This document shows positions 45,132 to 54,766 of a stretch of DNA of 64,000 nt, one piece after another. Location of the stretch: assembly GCA_041392475.1 (NCBI GenBank), contig JAWKLZ010000001.1, positions 2,418,001-2,482,000 of the forward strand. Direction: 5' to 3'. Within the stretch, counting starts at the first letter, position 1. The number at the start of each line of letters is the position of its first letter. Source of the DNA: Chitinophagales bacterium (lineage in GTDB: Bacteria; Bacteroidota; Bacteroidia; Chitinophagales; UBA2359). A model generated the notes under the pieces. The model was given only the letters and a program-made list of their open reading frames with translations. It had not been told where the DNA came from and did not search any database. Position numbers and translations under genes: made by a program.

Positions 45132-46628
45132 ATGAAAAGCGATCTGAAAATATACAATAGTTTAACAAGACAAAAAGAGGTTTTTGTAGCCGAAAATCCT
45201 CCGCACGTAGGTATGTATGTGTGTGGACCAACCGTTTACAGCGATGCACATTTGGGAAACTGTCGAACATTCATGTTTTTTGATGTGGTCTATCGCTACC
45301 TTACGCATTTGGGCTACAAGGTTCGTTATGTCCGCAACATTACGGATGTAGGACACCTCGAAGACGAAGTAGCGGGCGAAGGAGAAGACAAAATCTCCAA
45401 AAAAGCAAGATTGGAGCAGCTCGAACCCATGGAAATTGTGCAGAACTATACCAATGGTTTTCACCACGTAATGCGTCAAATCAACAACCTTGAACCCAGC
45501 ATTGAACCCACTGCAACGGGGCATATTGTGGAGCAAATCGAGTTGGTTCAAAAAATCATTGACGCTGGATATGGCTACGAATCAGAAGGCTCGGTTTATT
45601 TTGATGTCATGAAATATGCCGAAAAATACCCTTATGGCGAATTATCGGGCAAGGTATTGGATGACCTTCAAAACAACAGCCGTGAACTTTCGGGGCAACA
45701 AGAAAAACGCAATCCCGTCGATTTTTCTATCTGGAAAAAAGCCAATCCCGAACACATCATGCGTTGGAATTCACCGTGGGGAGTAGGTTTTCCAGGCTGG
45801 CATTTGGAATGTACGGTCATGAGTACCAAGTACCTCGGAGAAACTTTTGACATACATGGCGGCGGAATGGATTTGCAGTTTCCACACCATGAGTGTGAAA
45901 TTGCCCAATCTGTGGCAGGTATTGGCTGTGCGCCCGTCAAATATTGGATTCATACCAATATGCTTACCGTTGAAGGCAAAAAAATGAGTAAATCACTTGG
46001 TAATTCCTTCTTGCCACACGAACTTTTTTCGGGAAATCATCCGAGTCTTGAGCAGGGATATTCTCCAATGACTGTTCGTTTTTTCTTCCTGCAAGCCCAC
46101 TACCGCAGCACCGTCGACTTCTCCAATGAGGCCCTCAAAGCTGCCGAAAAAGGCTACAAACGCTTGATGAATGCACAAAACTTGCTGTCAAAATTGGAAT
46201 ATACCGATGGAGGCACAATAGATGCAGACTTGGACAATCAAATCAAGGAGGCTTGTGACAACTGCTACACACACATCAACGACGACTTCAATACAGCAAT
46301 GGCATTGGCAGATTTATTTGAATTGGCCAACAAAATCAATGCCTTTTCCAACAAACAATTGCCTTTGTCTGCCATCAATGAAGAAACCTTCAACTACTTG
46401 AAAACAACCTTCAATGCTTTTGTAACCGACATTTTGGGTCTTCAAGACGAAACTTCGACTACGGATGATGGTTTGATGGACGGCTTGATGGATTTGCTCT
46501 TGAACATCCGCAAGGAAGCAAGGGAAAACAAAGATTGGGCTACCTCTGATAAGATTCGGGATGAATTGAAGGAAATAGGCGTATTGGTGAAAGATAGCAA
46601 GGAAGGCAGCAGTTGGGTCGTTTTGTAA
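45132..46628 (+). CDS. cysS: Cysteinyl-tRNA synthetase
   Basis: Start chosen at ATG 45132 (498 aa, MKSDLKIYNSLTRQKE), because the 16 codons upstream overlap the likely promoter. Class I signatures: the HIGH-type motif in GPTVYSDAHLGNCR near residue 40, the zinc ligand Cys in YVCGPTV and others in HLECTVMS and FPHHECEIAQ, and KMSKS at about 283-287 in KKMSKSLGNS. The C-terminal DALR-type helices end in GVLVKDSKEGSSW. It charges tRNA-Cys. Length is typical. Housekeeping gene; its neighbours are unrelated. Confidence 0.98.
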   Translation: MKSDLKIYNSLTRQKEVFVAENPPHVGMYVCGPTVYSDAHLGNCRTFMFFDVVYRYLTHLGYKVRYVRNITDVGHLEDEVAGEGEDKISKKARLEQLEPMEIVQNYTNGFHHVMRQINNLEPSIEPTATGHIVEQIELVQKIIDAGYGYESEGSVYFDVMKYAEKYPYGELSGKVLDDLQNNSRELSGQQEKRNPVDFSIWKKANPEHIMRWNSPWGVGFPGWHLECTVMSTKYLGETFDIHGGGMDLQFPHHECEIAQSVAGIGCAPVKYWIHTNMLTVEGKKMSKSLGNSFLPHELFSGNHPSLEQGYSPMTVRFFFLQAHYRSTVDFSNEALKAAEKGYKRLMNAQNLLSKLEYTDGGTIDADLDNQIKEACDNCYTHINDDFNTAMALADLFELANKINAFSNKQLPLSAINEETFNYLKTTFNAFVTDILGLQDETSTTDDGLMDGLMDLLLNIRKEARENKDWATSDKIRDELKEIGVLVKDSKEGSSWVVL

Positions 46629-46792
46629 TCAGTCAATGGTTCGGGTAGTTTTTACTAAACGTAGAGACAAAGAGACGCAAAGGCTTGATTGTCAGATAGT
46701 TGCAAAAATTCAATTTACATCTTAATAGCTTGATTATCAATTCATTAGAAAAACACTGCGAACTGTTGTAAAATACTATTTTGTAAAAAACC

Positions 46793-46826
46793 AAAAGCCC
46801 TACATCGAGCAAAGATGTAGGGCTTT
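46793..46826. terminator. Bidirectional terminator
   Basis: AAAAGCCCTACATC pairs with GATGTAGGGCTTTT around GAGCAAA, with A and T runs outside. It can end cysS from the left and the small secreted-protein gene from the right. Confidence 0.9.
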
Positions 46827-46880
46827 TGTTATTTATATAGTGCGTGTGTATTCAAAACCTGATAAAATGGATATTGTAGC

Positions 46881-47210
46881 TTATTCCTTACCTTTAGGCG
46901 TTGGAGTATTGTCGGTGCTTGCAGGTGTAGCTTGTTTGCCACCACCTAAATCCGCAATGTCGACCAGTGTACCTTCTCGCTCGATACGTGAACTACTATT
47001 TGGAGCTTGCACAGGTCTATCGACCATTTGCAGTTCCAAGTCAGAGGTAGAAGCTTTTTGTGGGCTTTCTACCATATTTAATTGCGATTGTTCTGTACTG
47101 TTTTGGTTTTGTTGTTCGCCATTAACATTGTTATTAGCCTGAGACAATTGAAGCGAACCCAACAAAATCACAAAACATAATGAGTAAAAAAATGGGCTTG
47201 TTTTACACAT
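46881..47210 (-). CDS. Small secreted protein of unknown function
   Basis: 109 residues. The signal peptide (FFYSLCFVILLGSLQLSQA) has a clear cleavage site near residue 25. The mature part is rich in Asn, Gln, Ser, Thr and Pro, looks disordered, and contains SSSRIEREGTLVDIADLGGG. No family is recognised. The gene lies alone between cysS and the radical SAM gene, with a terminator about 55 bp after its stop. The signal peptide and terminator support it as real. Confidence 0.65.
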   Translation of the reverse strand: MCKTSPFFYSLCFVILLGSLQLSQANNNVNGEQQNQNSTEQSQLNMVESPQKASTSDLELQMVDRPVQAPNSSSRIEREGTLVDIADLGGGKQATPASTDNTPTPKGKE

Positions 47211-47590
47211 ACTGTATATGATTTATAGTTATAAAAAAATAATTATTTCGTGGTTTTCCTTTGGCTGGTTTAGGGTCTTTAATCTAAAATGTCAAAAGTG
47301 CCATGCATCTTAGTGATTAGGCAAAAAACTAAGCTTATTTGATTGTGGGTGCTTCTTATGAGGGCTTACTGCGAAAACTCTTAACTTTTGGTTGAGTTTT
47401 TATTTGAAGCACGAAAATAACAGTTATTTTCACTAATCCATCATAAAAGCTTGATTAGTTAATTGTTGTTATGTTTTTTTTTACACTGTCATGACCAATC
47501 TGCAATTAAAGTAGGTCATTGTCATAGAGAGTTTTTTTTACACATAATGTATGAAATAATTAAATTATACAATATAAAGCGAAAAAATAA
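47211..47590. other. Intergenic region upstream of the radical SAM gene
   Basis: 380 bp, AT rich, with the divergent promoters of the small secreted-protein gene and the radical SAM gene. No gene, RNA or repeat was identified. Confidence 0.4.
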
Positions 47591-48616
47591 ATGTCAAATT
47601 TTCATTTTTCTGATACTATTAATTTTCTATCCAAACTCACTGCAAAGCGTATTTGGAATGGAATAAAAATTTTATCTTCTTTTTACTACTCCAAATGGAA
47701 ACAAGAAGCCCATCAATGGGGATTGCCTTTCACCGTTTCGTTCGAGCCAACTACCTCCTGCAATTTGCGCTGCCCCGAATGTCCGAGCGGTCTGCGTTCC
47801 TTCACCAGACCAACAGGTATGTTGCAAAAAGATTTTTTTAGGGACAGCATTGCAGAATTATCAGACCACCTTGTGTATCTCTATTTCTATTTTCAGGGCG
47901 AACCCTACCTCAATCCCGATTTTTTGGAAATGGTCAAATATGCATCAGATAGAGGAATTTATACGGTAACTTCAACCAACGCCCATTTTCTAAACGATGC
48001 AAACGCTAAAAGAACAATTGAAGCAGGATTGGATCGAATCATTATTTCGATTGATGGCACTACACAAGAAACCTATCAGTCGTATAGAGTGGGCGGAAAA
48101 TTGACCAAAGTATTGGAGGGAACAAAAAACCTAGTGGCGTGGAAAAAGGAATTGAAGTCGAAAACACCGCACATCATTTTTCAATTTTTGGTCGTCAAAC
48201 CCAACGAACACCAAATTGACGATGTGCTGCAATTGGGAAAAGAAATGGGCGTGGATCAGGTGGTCTTCAAAACGGCACAGGTCTATGAATACGAAAATGG
48301 CAACCCATTGATTCCTACAATTGACAAATATGCTCGCTATGCCAAACAATCGGACGGTACTTACACCATCAAAAATAAACTAATGAACCACTGTTGGAAA
48401 CTATGGCATTCTTGCGTCATCACTTGGGATGGCAAAATCGTTCCTTGCTGTTTTGACAAAGATGCGAGTCATCAACTCGGTGATTTGAAGTTTGAGACGT
48501 TCAAAGAGGTTTGGCAAGGTGAACCCTACAATAGGTTCAGGCGTGCGCTGCTGAAGTCACGCAAGGAGATTGACATCTGCGCCAATTGTTCGGAAGGAAC
48601 GAAGGTTTGGGCGTAA
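47591..48616 (+). CDS. Radical SAM protein with SPASM domain
   Basis: 341 residues. The SAM cluster motif CNLRCPEC supplies Cys57, Cys61 and Cys64 (CxxxCxxC). YLYFYFQGEPYLNPDF is the usual second conserved strand. A SPASM domain at the C-terminus carries further Cys in HCWKLWHSCVITWDG, PCCFDKDA and DICANCSEG, enough for an auxiliary 4Fe-4S cluster. SPASM proteins modify peptides or other substrates by radical chemistry. No small peptide gene lies next to it; the GG-leader peptides are 41 kb away. The partner substrate is unknown. Confidence 0.9.
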   Translation: MSNFHFSDTINFLSKLTAKRIWNGIKILSSFYYSKWKQEAHQWGLPFTVSFEPTTSCNLRCPECPSGLRSFTRPTGMLQKDFFRDSIAELSDHLVYLYFYFQGEPYLNPDFLEMVKYASDRGIYTVTSTNAHFLNDANAKRTIEAGLDRIIISIDGTTQETYQSYRVGGKLTKVLEGTKNLVAWKKELKSKTPHIIFQFLVVKPNEHQIDDVLQLGKEMGVDQVVFKTAQVYEYENGNPLIPTIDKYARYAKQSDGTYTIKNKLMNHCWKLWHSCVITWDGKIVPCCFDKDASHQLGDLKFETFKEVWQGEPYNRFRRALLKSRKEIDICANCSEGTKVWA

Positions 48617-48621
48617 GAAAT

Positions 48622-48680
48622 TCAAGTTCAAGTAACAAGTTCAAGTTCAAGTAACAAGTTCAAGTAACAAGTTCAAGTTC
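48622..48680. repeat. Short tandem repeat of CAAGTTCAAGTAA-type units
   Basis: CAAGTTCAAGTAACAAGTT and variants are repeated over ~58 bp just after the radical SAM stop. A longer inverted repeat, CGATAGAGT / ACTCTATCG (48719-48727 and 48769-48777), follows. Confidence 0.8.
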
Positions 48681-48858
48681 AAAACACATTCATTTTTAGC
48701 CAATTAAAAAAAAACTTCCGATAGAGTAGTACCACAAATGCGTTTTTAATTTTCAAATTTGCAGCGACACTCTATCGAAAGTTTTATTAACAACATAAAG
48801 GGCATAGCCCATATTTCATTTATAGTAAATGAATCATTTTTGTTTCACCGTACTTCAC

Positions 48859-51800
48859 CTACTCCAAAACCACTACCTCTCTTGAAAACAACTCAGTTTT
48901 AGTTTTCACTACTACATGATAGACCCCCGCCGCTTTTGGCATATCTACCTGCAATGCCTCCTTCTGCAAATGGTCATAATCTATAGTCAAAACTGCTTGT
49001 CCAAGTGCATTGTAAATCGTTAGGTTCACCTCTTCTGCTTGCTTCAAATCAAGGTCAATGCTCACCTTATCACGAGTAGGATTTGGATAGATATTGATGG
49101 CTCTCAGGTTGGTTACATCCACTTCGTCAATGTCCGTAATGTCATCACAAACCACACCTAAGAAATCAGCCGACATATCGTAGTCGACCGTAAAATGATA
49201 GGTAATGCCATCCCCATAATCCCGCTCAAACTCCACCAAAAGATTGTTGTTTTTATCTCTAAGCCGCACAAAACCATTACCATCGTTGTTCGCAAAAAAG
49301 TTCAAACCATCATCATCTGTATCTTCAAACCGCAAAACATAACAACCTCTATCCAACTCAAACAAGTCGGTATAAGTCGTATTGCTCGACAGGTTGTAGC
49401 GAGAATATAAAATCTCCCCTTTGTCATTCATCAATTCGTAGTAATTTTCTCCTCCAAAATTATTGGTGCGAAAATTCAGAGCCAAATTACCATCATCATA
49501 CAAAACAGGTGTAGTGAAATGGGTTTCCATGTAGTCGTTGGCAGCATATTCATCATTCCCTATATTGGGCTGACTCAAACGCACCCAAAAACGAGGGTTG
49601 TCTTTCTCAAAACCAATCCAATTGAAGAGCGGCAACTCCACGATTTCCTTTTCCATAAACTTCAAATTACCCGACCAACGGTAATAACAAGGCAACAATT
49701 CAATTCCTCCTGGACCATAAATACCGTAGGTAATCAAGACCGATTGCAGTGTTGTCGCACCAGTGTTTTGGATTTCAATAATAGGATTGTCACAAATCGG
49801 ATTAAGGCGGCTGTAAACATCTTTGTCATTCGGTGCAATGATGTCCGAAATAGCAGCATCTAACTGAAAATTGGCCTCACCGTAAGTCACCAACTGCGTT
49901 TCCATCACCCAGTTGCCATTTGGAGCCAAAACAGGTTCTTCAATTTCGTAATCAAAAACCACCTTATCGCCAGGCGTTACATAAGGCGTAAGTTCGTGGT
50001 CGTAGGTCCGAACATCCATACCAGGACACCATCCAGCCCGATCATAAATCCACGTTCCACCCTGAGGAAAGACAGGGTTATTGGAACATTCTTCCCACAA
50101 ATCCCATGCAAATTTGCGTTCTCCATTGATGTTCAATCGGTGTTCTTTGCGGCAAAATTCGGCGCAGTTTTCATTGTTTGTACCAAAACCATGCCCCGTT
50201 GTGCGGGTTTTCACTCGAAAATACTTGCCTTCCGAAGGAATATTGATTTGTCGAGGCTCTCCTCTTGTATCATCCAAAAAAGCAGTGTATTGGAAACTGC
50301 CCGCCCAAACGTTGCTGACGCTGATAACATCTCTCGGCGGCGTTCCTTTGATCATCACAAACTTCAAATCCAACAATTCCTGAGCATTGCCAGACTGCAA
50401 ATACACCTTGTCGTGTAACAAAGGTGCGTAATCAGTCACATCAAAAACCCATGTAAAACCTTCTGGTCCAAGGTCAAGATTGATTCCATAAGGCGTGATA
50501 AAACGTCCCAATTCGTAGCGCACAATGTTGCTATAATAATCTTTGTCTTGGCGAATCAAGGTTTTTTCGGGTGTGCTATAAGTCGAATCTATTGCCTCAC
50601 CATTTTCATTGAAGGTGTAGTTGTAAATATCTGATTCCCAAACGATCAATTCATCTGTCGGAATCGTAGGGTGATTCTGTGCATCGTCTGCAATGATTTG
50701 ACCATGCAGATTGTCAAATAAAGTCAATAGAACAGGCATATTTTCTTCCATTCTTTCTGCAATGTTCACTTCAATGTTGGTGGTAAACGTTCCTTGCTCA
50801 AATGCAACGTTCGGGCGTTGTTGGCTCACTTCAATGTTTCGGAACAAATCAGTTGCAGCTATCTTTTGGCGACTTGCATCGCCTCTTACCACACCATCGG
50901 CTTGTTTGCCCGTTCCATCTTTGACAAACACGCCATTGCTACCATTGAAGGAATACTGCGCCTGCAAATTGTTAATGTTTGGATGCCCCGAAAGATCTTG
51001 TTTTTCCATCCATGCTTTGATGTCTGCTTGCTGCAAAGCCACATCCCAGACCCGTACTTCATCGATTTTCCCATCGTAAGAACTTCCATTCCAACGCCCC
51101 ATAAGCAAAGAGGCATCACCTGTATTCAAAGTGGCCGTATTCTGCGCCACCAACTCACCATCATAATACAATCGTGTGACCGCACCATCATAAGTGAGGC
51201 AGTAGTGGTGCCAAGCATTTTTGCTATTCGGTAGTGTCACATCAAAATCAAAGCCTGTGCCCCATTGTTGCACACGCCAGTTATTGTCAGTAGTTGTCGT
51301 TCGCAATGAGAAATCTTTGCCAGCAGTTCCCGTTGTTCCCGCTTGAAAAATACCTGCATTGTTGAAACTTTCGGCATAAGCCCATGCTTCAATCGTACGA
51401 GGTGCATTTCCTTCAATTTGTACCTCATTGCCCAAGTCCAAATAATCACCATTGCCATCAAAGTCAAAATATGCCTCTTCATTTGCCGTCGTATAAACAC
51501 TTGTTTTCCAACCTTCATCTTCCGATAAAACCGTATAATCAGTGCTTCCTTCAGGCATTTCATCCCAGCTAAATTCTGCTGCAATACCAGTCACACCCGT
51601 CCAGAAAAAAGGTGTGCTAAAGTGAAAACTTACCCAGCCATTTTCGTCTGCCTCCAATGCGGTATTGAGGCGGTAAACGTTCGCAAAGTTGTCTTTTTCG
51701 TATCGGTCGGTGTCCAATTCATTGAGCGTTGTGTTTTTGATGCGAATGGTCAAATAATGAACCGTTTGTGGCATGTTCATTTCTCCCAATTGCAGTTTTA

Positions 51801-52386
51801 AACCATGAACATTTCCTGCCACCAATCCTGTTGCAAGGAGTTCATCTTGTCGCCAAAGAAATTGTGATTTTCCTTTTTGCTGACTTGTTTGAAGCGGAAA
51901 ACCAATTGCAGTTGTTCCTTCTCCCACAACTGATAGTTGATAATCAGTTGTGTCTATATAATTCACCCTTTTTTGTTCTTCTTGGTAAGTGGTGAAAGTG
52001 GGCGAACTAGTATAGGCAAATTTATCTTTTGGACTGCCATTGACCCAAAAATTGGGGTGAGTACGTTTGGTCGAATCCATGATGCCTGTTGAGTCCGTCA
52101 AATAGGTATAGGTCAAGTAGTCCCATTCTCCACAGTTGAAGTTATCCTGTTTGGTACTTGGGTCACATTTGAGGGTTTGGTACATCAATACCTTGCGGTA
52201 GGATTCCCCCGCAGGAGGAAAATCGAAAGTACCACTGTAACTACCCCAAGCTGGCGGCCCTTCATCTGCAAAGGTAAAAGTTTGAACCTCAATAGTATCG
52301 CCTTTCACTGTGATTTGGGCGAAAGTGTTGGAGGTGACTGCAAGGGTAAAAATTGCAGCAGTTAGAAGGAGTATCAGTTGTTTCAT
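48859..52386 (-). CDS. Giant secreted PNGase F-like protein with LamG and T9SS sorting domains
   Basis: 1175 residues. The signal peptide ends near NTFAQ. Residues ~30-160 contain GEWDYLTYTYL and resemble the PNGase F N-terminal domain. Residues ~305-470 form a LamG/concanavalin-like domain (FDFDGNGDYLDLG, AWHHYCLTYDGA, KIDEVRVWDVAL). Residues ~700-830 hold the PNGase F C-terminal domain (TTGHGFGTNNENCAEFCRKE, FAWDLWEECSNNP, YDRAGWCPG). A CUB-like section (FEDTDDDGLNFF) and the T9SS type A sorting domain (NIYPNPTRDKVSIDL, then final REVVVLE) end it. It should be exported to the cell surface and may cleave N-glycans from glycoproteins or simply bind them. Confidence 0.88.
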   Translation of the reverse strand: MKQLILLLTAAIFTLAVTSNTFAQITVKGDTIEVQTFTFADEGPPAWGSYSGTFDFPPAGESYRKVLMYQTLKCDPSTKQDNFNCGEWDYLTYTYLTDSTGIMDSTKRTHPNFWVNGSPKDKFAYTSSPTFTTYQEEQKRVNYIDTTDYQLSVVGEGTTAIGFPLQTSQQKGKSQFLWRQDELLATGLVAGNVHGLKLQLGEMNMPQTVHYLTIRIKNTTLNELDTDRYEKDNFANVYRLNTALEADENGWVSFHFSTPFFWTGVTGIAAEFSWDEMPEGSTDYTVLSEDEGWKTSVYTTANEEAYFDFDGNGDYLDLGNEVQIEGNAPRTIEAWAYAESFNNAGIFQAGTTGTAGKDFSLRTTTTDNNWRVQQWGTGFDFDVTLPNSKNAWHHYCLTYDGAVTRLYYDGELVAQNTATLNTGDASLLMGRWNGSSYDGKIDEVRVWDVALQQADIKAWMEKQDLSGHPNINNLQAQYSFNGSNGVFVKDGTGKQADGVVRGDASRQKIAATDLFRNIEVSQQRPNVAFEQGTFTTNIEVNIAERMEENMPVLLTLFDNLHGQIIADDAQNHPTIPTDELIVWESDIYNYTFNENGEAIDSTYSTPEKTLIRQDKDYYSNIVRYELGRFITPYGINLDLGPEGFTWVFDVTDYAPLLHDKVYLQSGNAQELLDLKFVMIKGTPPRDVISVSNVWAGSFQYTAFLDDTRGEPRQINIPSEGKYFRVKTRTTGHGFGTNNENCAEFCRKEHRLNINGERKFAWDLWEECSNNPVFPQGGTWIYDRAGWCPGMDVRTYDHELTPYVTPGDKVVFDYEIEEPVLAPNGNWVMETQLVTYGEANFQLDAAISDIIAPNDKDVYSRLNPICDNPIIEIQNTGATTLQSVLITYGIYGPGGIELLPCYYRWSGNLKFMEKEIVELPLFNWIGFEKDNPRFWVRLSQPNIGNDEYAANDYMETHFTTPVLYDDGNLALNFRTNNFGGENYYELMNDKGEILYSRYNLSSNTTYTDLFELDRGCYVLRFEDTDDDGLNFFANNDGNGFVRLRDKNNNLLVEFERDYGDGITYHFTVDYDMSADFLGVVCDDITDIDEVDVTNLRAINIYPNPTRDKVSIDLDLKQAEEVNLTIYNALGQAVLTIDYDHLQKEALQVDMPKAAGVYHVVVKTKTELFSREVVVLE

Positions 52387-52439
52387 AAGTAAGCTAACTT
52401 TACTTGTTCAAATTAAAGTGAGCTTAAAGTTAAGGATTT

Positions 52440-53303
52440 TTACAATTCTTCAATATCTCCAATAGTCAATCCTGTATGTTCTGCGATAACTTTATTTGAT
52501 ATACCTGCTTGTTTCATACTAATGGCTACTTTTTTTATGCCTACCTCTATACCTACCTCTATACCTTCTTCCCGTCCCTCTTCTTTTGAAGTATCTACAA
52601 CATTCTTCAAATCTCGATAATATTTCAAACTATTTTGATAGGCTTCACGGTCTGTAAGGCTAAATTTAGCAATTTCGGCAGCTTCAAAAAGTTTTTTGAA
52701 TATTCTATCTTGCAAGGATTCAGGCTTTTTTTGCAGTTCCGCTAAGTGCCGAAAAACAAAGAGCCACTTATCAAACCGATTGAGTAATTCATTTTCTTGC
52801 TTCTTAAATTTTGGTAACTCTATATAAATAAACTTCAATTTGTCATAAAATACCTCTCCGTCTTGATTCTTCAATTCTACAACATGTATCAAATTACTGT
52901 CTTTTGTGTGGTCTTCAAAAATGAAATCCAATATACTTATCGTATAAACGGCTGCCAATTTAAAATCCCAATCTCCTCTTTTGGCTTGTTCTTGTACAGG
53001 AAAAGTAGCGTAGTAAATGCTTCTATCTTTGAAGTGAGTTTGTTTTGCTTTTTGCACTTCAACAATAAATTTCTCGCCTGTCACGCTCTCACAATAGATG
53101 TCAAAAATAGCTTTTCTATCTAAGAGTGTTTCTCCAAGATGTTCATTTTTAGTATAGGTAAGATTCTTTATCGTATGCTTTGAAGGCAATAATACGTTTA
53201 AAAAATCTATCAATAAGTCTTTATTGGGTTCGCTGCCAAATAACTTTTTGAAGCCAAAGTCAGTTAAAGGATTGATGTATTTATCTGGTATAATGCCTGT
53301 CAT
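52440..53303 (-). CDS. Rpn-family PD-(D/E)XK nuclease (PDDEXK_2)
   Basis: 287 residues. The N-terminus, NPLTDFGFKKLFGSEPNKD, followed by LLDRKAIFDIYCES and KFIVEVQKAK (the D...ExQxK nuclease core), is characteristic. FQ and RSIYYATFP follow in the usual place. The tail contains EEGREEGIEVGIEVGIKK and a small helical end, ISNKVIAEHTGLTIGDIEEL. Relatives are called recombination-promoting nucleases or putative transposases; their role is debated and copies are numerous in these genomes. It lies just upstream of the PNGase F-like gene on the same strand but is not obviously linked to it. Confidence 0.92.
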   Translation of the reverse strand: MTGIIPDKYINPLTDFGFKKLFGSEPNKDLLIDFLNVLLPSKHTIKNLTYTKNEHLGETLLDRKAIFDIYCESVTGEKFIVEVQKAKQTHFKDRSIYYATFPVQEQAKRGDWDFKLAAVYTISILDFIFEDHTKDSNLIHVVELKNQDGEVFYDKLKFIYIELPKFKKQENELLNRFDKWLFVFRHLAELQKKPESLQDRIFKKLFEAAEIAKFSLTDREAYQNSLKYYRDLKNVVDTSKEEGREEGIEVGIEVGIKKVAISMKQAGISNKVIAEHTGLTIGDIEEL

Positions 53304-53354
53304 TTTTGTTGTTTTATTTGCTGCAATGAGAAGTATAAAGTTAAGCCATTTTAT

Positions 53355-53630
53355 CTACATGGGGGAGATATAAACGCCATCTATCCAAATTTCTCCTACA
53401 AACTTGTATTTCCTAAAAAAGGAAATCAATACTTTCTTTAAAGATTGAAGGCTGTGATTCGATTCTTCATAATCTAAATATCCTCGGATTCCAAAACGGT
53501 CTCCACCTCCACCAAAAGTGAGTTTGCTCGCCTCCACAAAGTTAAGTATGAATTCACGCCAAAGTTTTTCATCTCGTTTTTGGTCAATGGGGTATTTGAA
53601 GTCGATTTTAAATTCAAAACCTTTTTCCAC
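53355..53630 (-). CDS. YggL-like (DUF469) small protein
   Basis: 91 residues from a GTG at 53630; no ATG is available between the upstream gene's stop and this codon. The pattern GFEFKIDF, then FVEASKLTFGGGGDRFGIRG and VGEIWIDGVY, resembles DUF469/YggL, a small protein associated with the large ribosomal subunit in Enterobacteria. It starts 12 bp after the nucleotidyltransferase stop, so the two are almost surely co-transcribed. The assignment is by pattern only. Confidence 0.65.
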   Translation of the reverse strand: MEKGFEFKIDFKYPIDQKRDEKLWREFILNFVEASKLTFGGGGDRFGIRGYLDYEESNHSLQSLKKVLISFFRKYKFVGEIWIDGVYISPM

Positions 53631-53642
53631 TACTAGGTAATT

Positions 53643-54731
53643 TTATGATTTTTTAAATAACAATTCCCTACGCATCCTCACCAAAATCTCATTCACCTTT
53701 TCCTTATCAGGTTCGTCTTGCAAATCACTCTTCGCAAATAGTTCTTCAATCCGATTTGCCTTTTCCTCCGCCATTCCTACCAACTCTTGATACTCAAACT
53801 CACCCCGTCGAATTTTTAACAGAAACTCACGGTTTGGGCGTTTGACGACTATACGTTTTTCGGTAGCAATCTCGGCAGCCATGTCGAGGAGTCGGAAAGT
53901 GTGCATCATGTTTTTGGCATCGTAGTTTTTGCCATGTGAGATGGTATTTTTGTAGCGGACATCGTTGCGTTTGTCGACCCAGGACCAATAATCTCGGTAA
54001 TCTTTGCAGTATTTTTTGTAGCCATCGTGATTGAAGTGAAGATAGGTGACGGGCTTCATATCTTTTGGAATGCTGCTAAGAGAAATGTCATTGGAGGTTG
54101 ATTTCTGAATGATACCTTTGAATTTCAAATTATTATCTCCATTCGTTTCATGTGCTTCAAGGTCGTAGTACAGAGCCATCACATCTTTGAAGTGCGGCAC
54201 ATTCACCAATCCACAATATTCTTGTTTCCAACCCTTTTTTTGCAGCCATTTGACCACACTCATGCTGCCTTGCCCCATAGTTATGTAGGAAAAATCAAGC
54301 GGAGTCTTTTTATCTTTCGACATGGGATTGACGATTTTTTTGTTCAATCCCCGTGCTTTTTTGATTTGACTGAACGCATATCCTGCAAAGGTTTGGTGGC
54401 AGAGTTTGGACAAAAATAGTTCGGGCTTGACCCAATCCATCACAGAATGCCGAAAGCGCACACAGTCAGAGGATACATTCAACATTTCCAAGAGGTTGGG
54501 ATTGTTTTTGTAGAGCAAATCTATGAATCGCTGCAATTCGTAAAACACAATATCGTTTTTGGCATCATTGACCTGTGGTGTATAGTCCAAACTCCAAAGT
54601 TGGGTCTGTGGCAGCGCAAAAACGCCTTTGAGGTCAATATCAGAAGTGGGCAATGCCAAGCCATACGCCTGACTGCCTGTGATGACTTCAAATAGTTTGA
54701 GGCCTTGATGTTGAAGTTCTTGAAGGGTCAT
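53643..54731 (-). CDS. Predicted nucleotidyltransferase (RlaP/YcgL-like superfamily)
   Basis: 362 residues. GSQAYGLALPTSDIDLKGV (19-37) is the pol-beta nucleotidyltransferase core, with the paired Asp at 31 and 33 for metal binding. The following FYELQRFIDLLYKNNPNLLEML matches the large DUF of predicted nucleotidyltransferases that includes RlaP, a protein of RNA-repair contexts. No RNA ligase gene is nearby. The protein is cytoplasmic. It is divergent from the SMP-30-like gene, with only 35 bp between their starts. Confidence 0.85.
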   Translation of the reverse strand: MTLQELQHQGLKLFEVITGSQAYGLALPTSDIDLKGVFALPQTQLWSLDYTPQVNDAKNDIVFYELQRFIDLLYKNNPNLLEMLNVSSDCVRFRHSVMDWVKPELFLSKLCHQTFAGYAFSQIKKARGLNKKIVNPMSKDKKTPLDFSYITMGQGSMSVVKWLQKKGWKQEYCGLVNVPHFKDVMALYYDLEAHETNGDNNLKFKGIIQKSTSNDISLSSIPKDMKPVTYLHFNHDGYKKYCKDYRDYWSWVDKRNDVRYKNTISHGKNYDAKNMMHTFRLLDMAAEIATEKRIVVKRPNREFLLKIRRGEFEYQELVGMAEEKANRIEELFAKSDLQDEPDKEKVNEILVRMRRELLFKKS

Positions 54732-54766
54732 TTTTCACTTTTTTCAAATCATTAAAAAATATAAAT

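Noticed and set aside
48622..48680. Possible CRISPR array after the radical SAM gene
   Set aside because: Units are short, contiguous and without spacers, and no cas genes are present.
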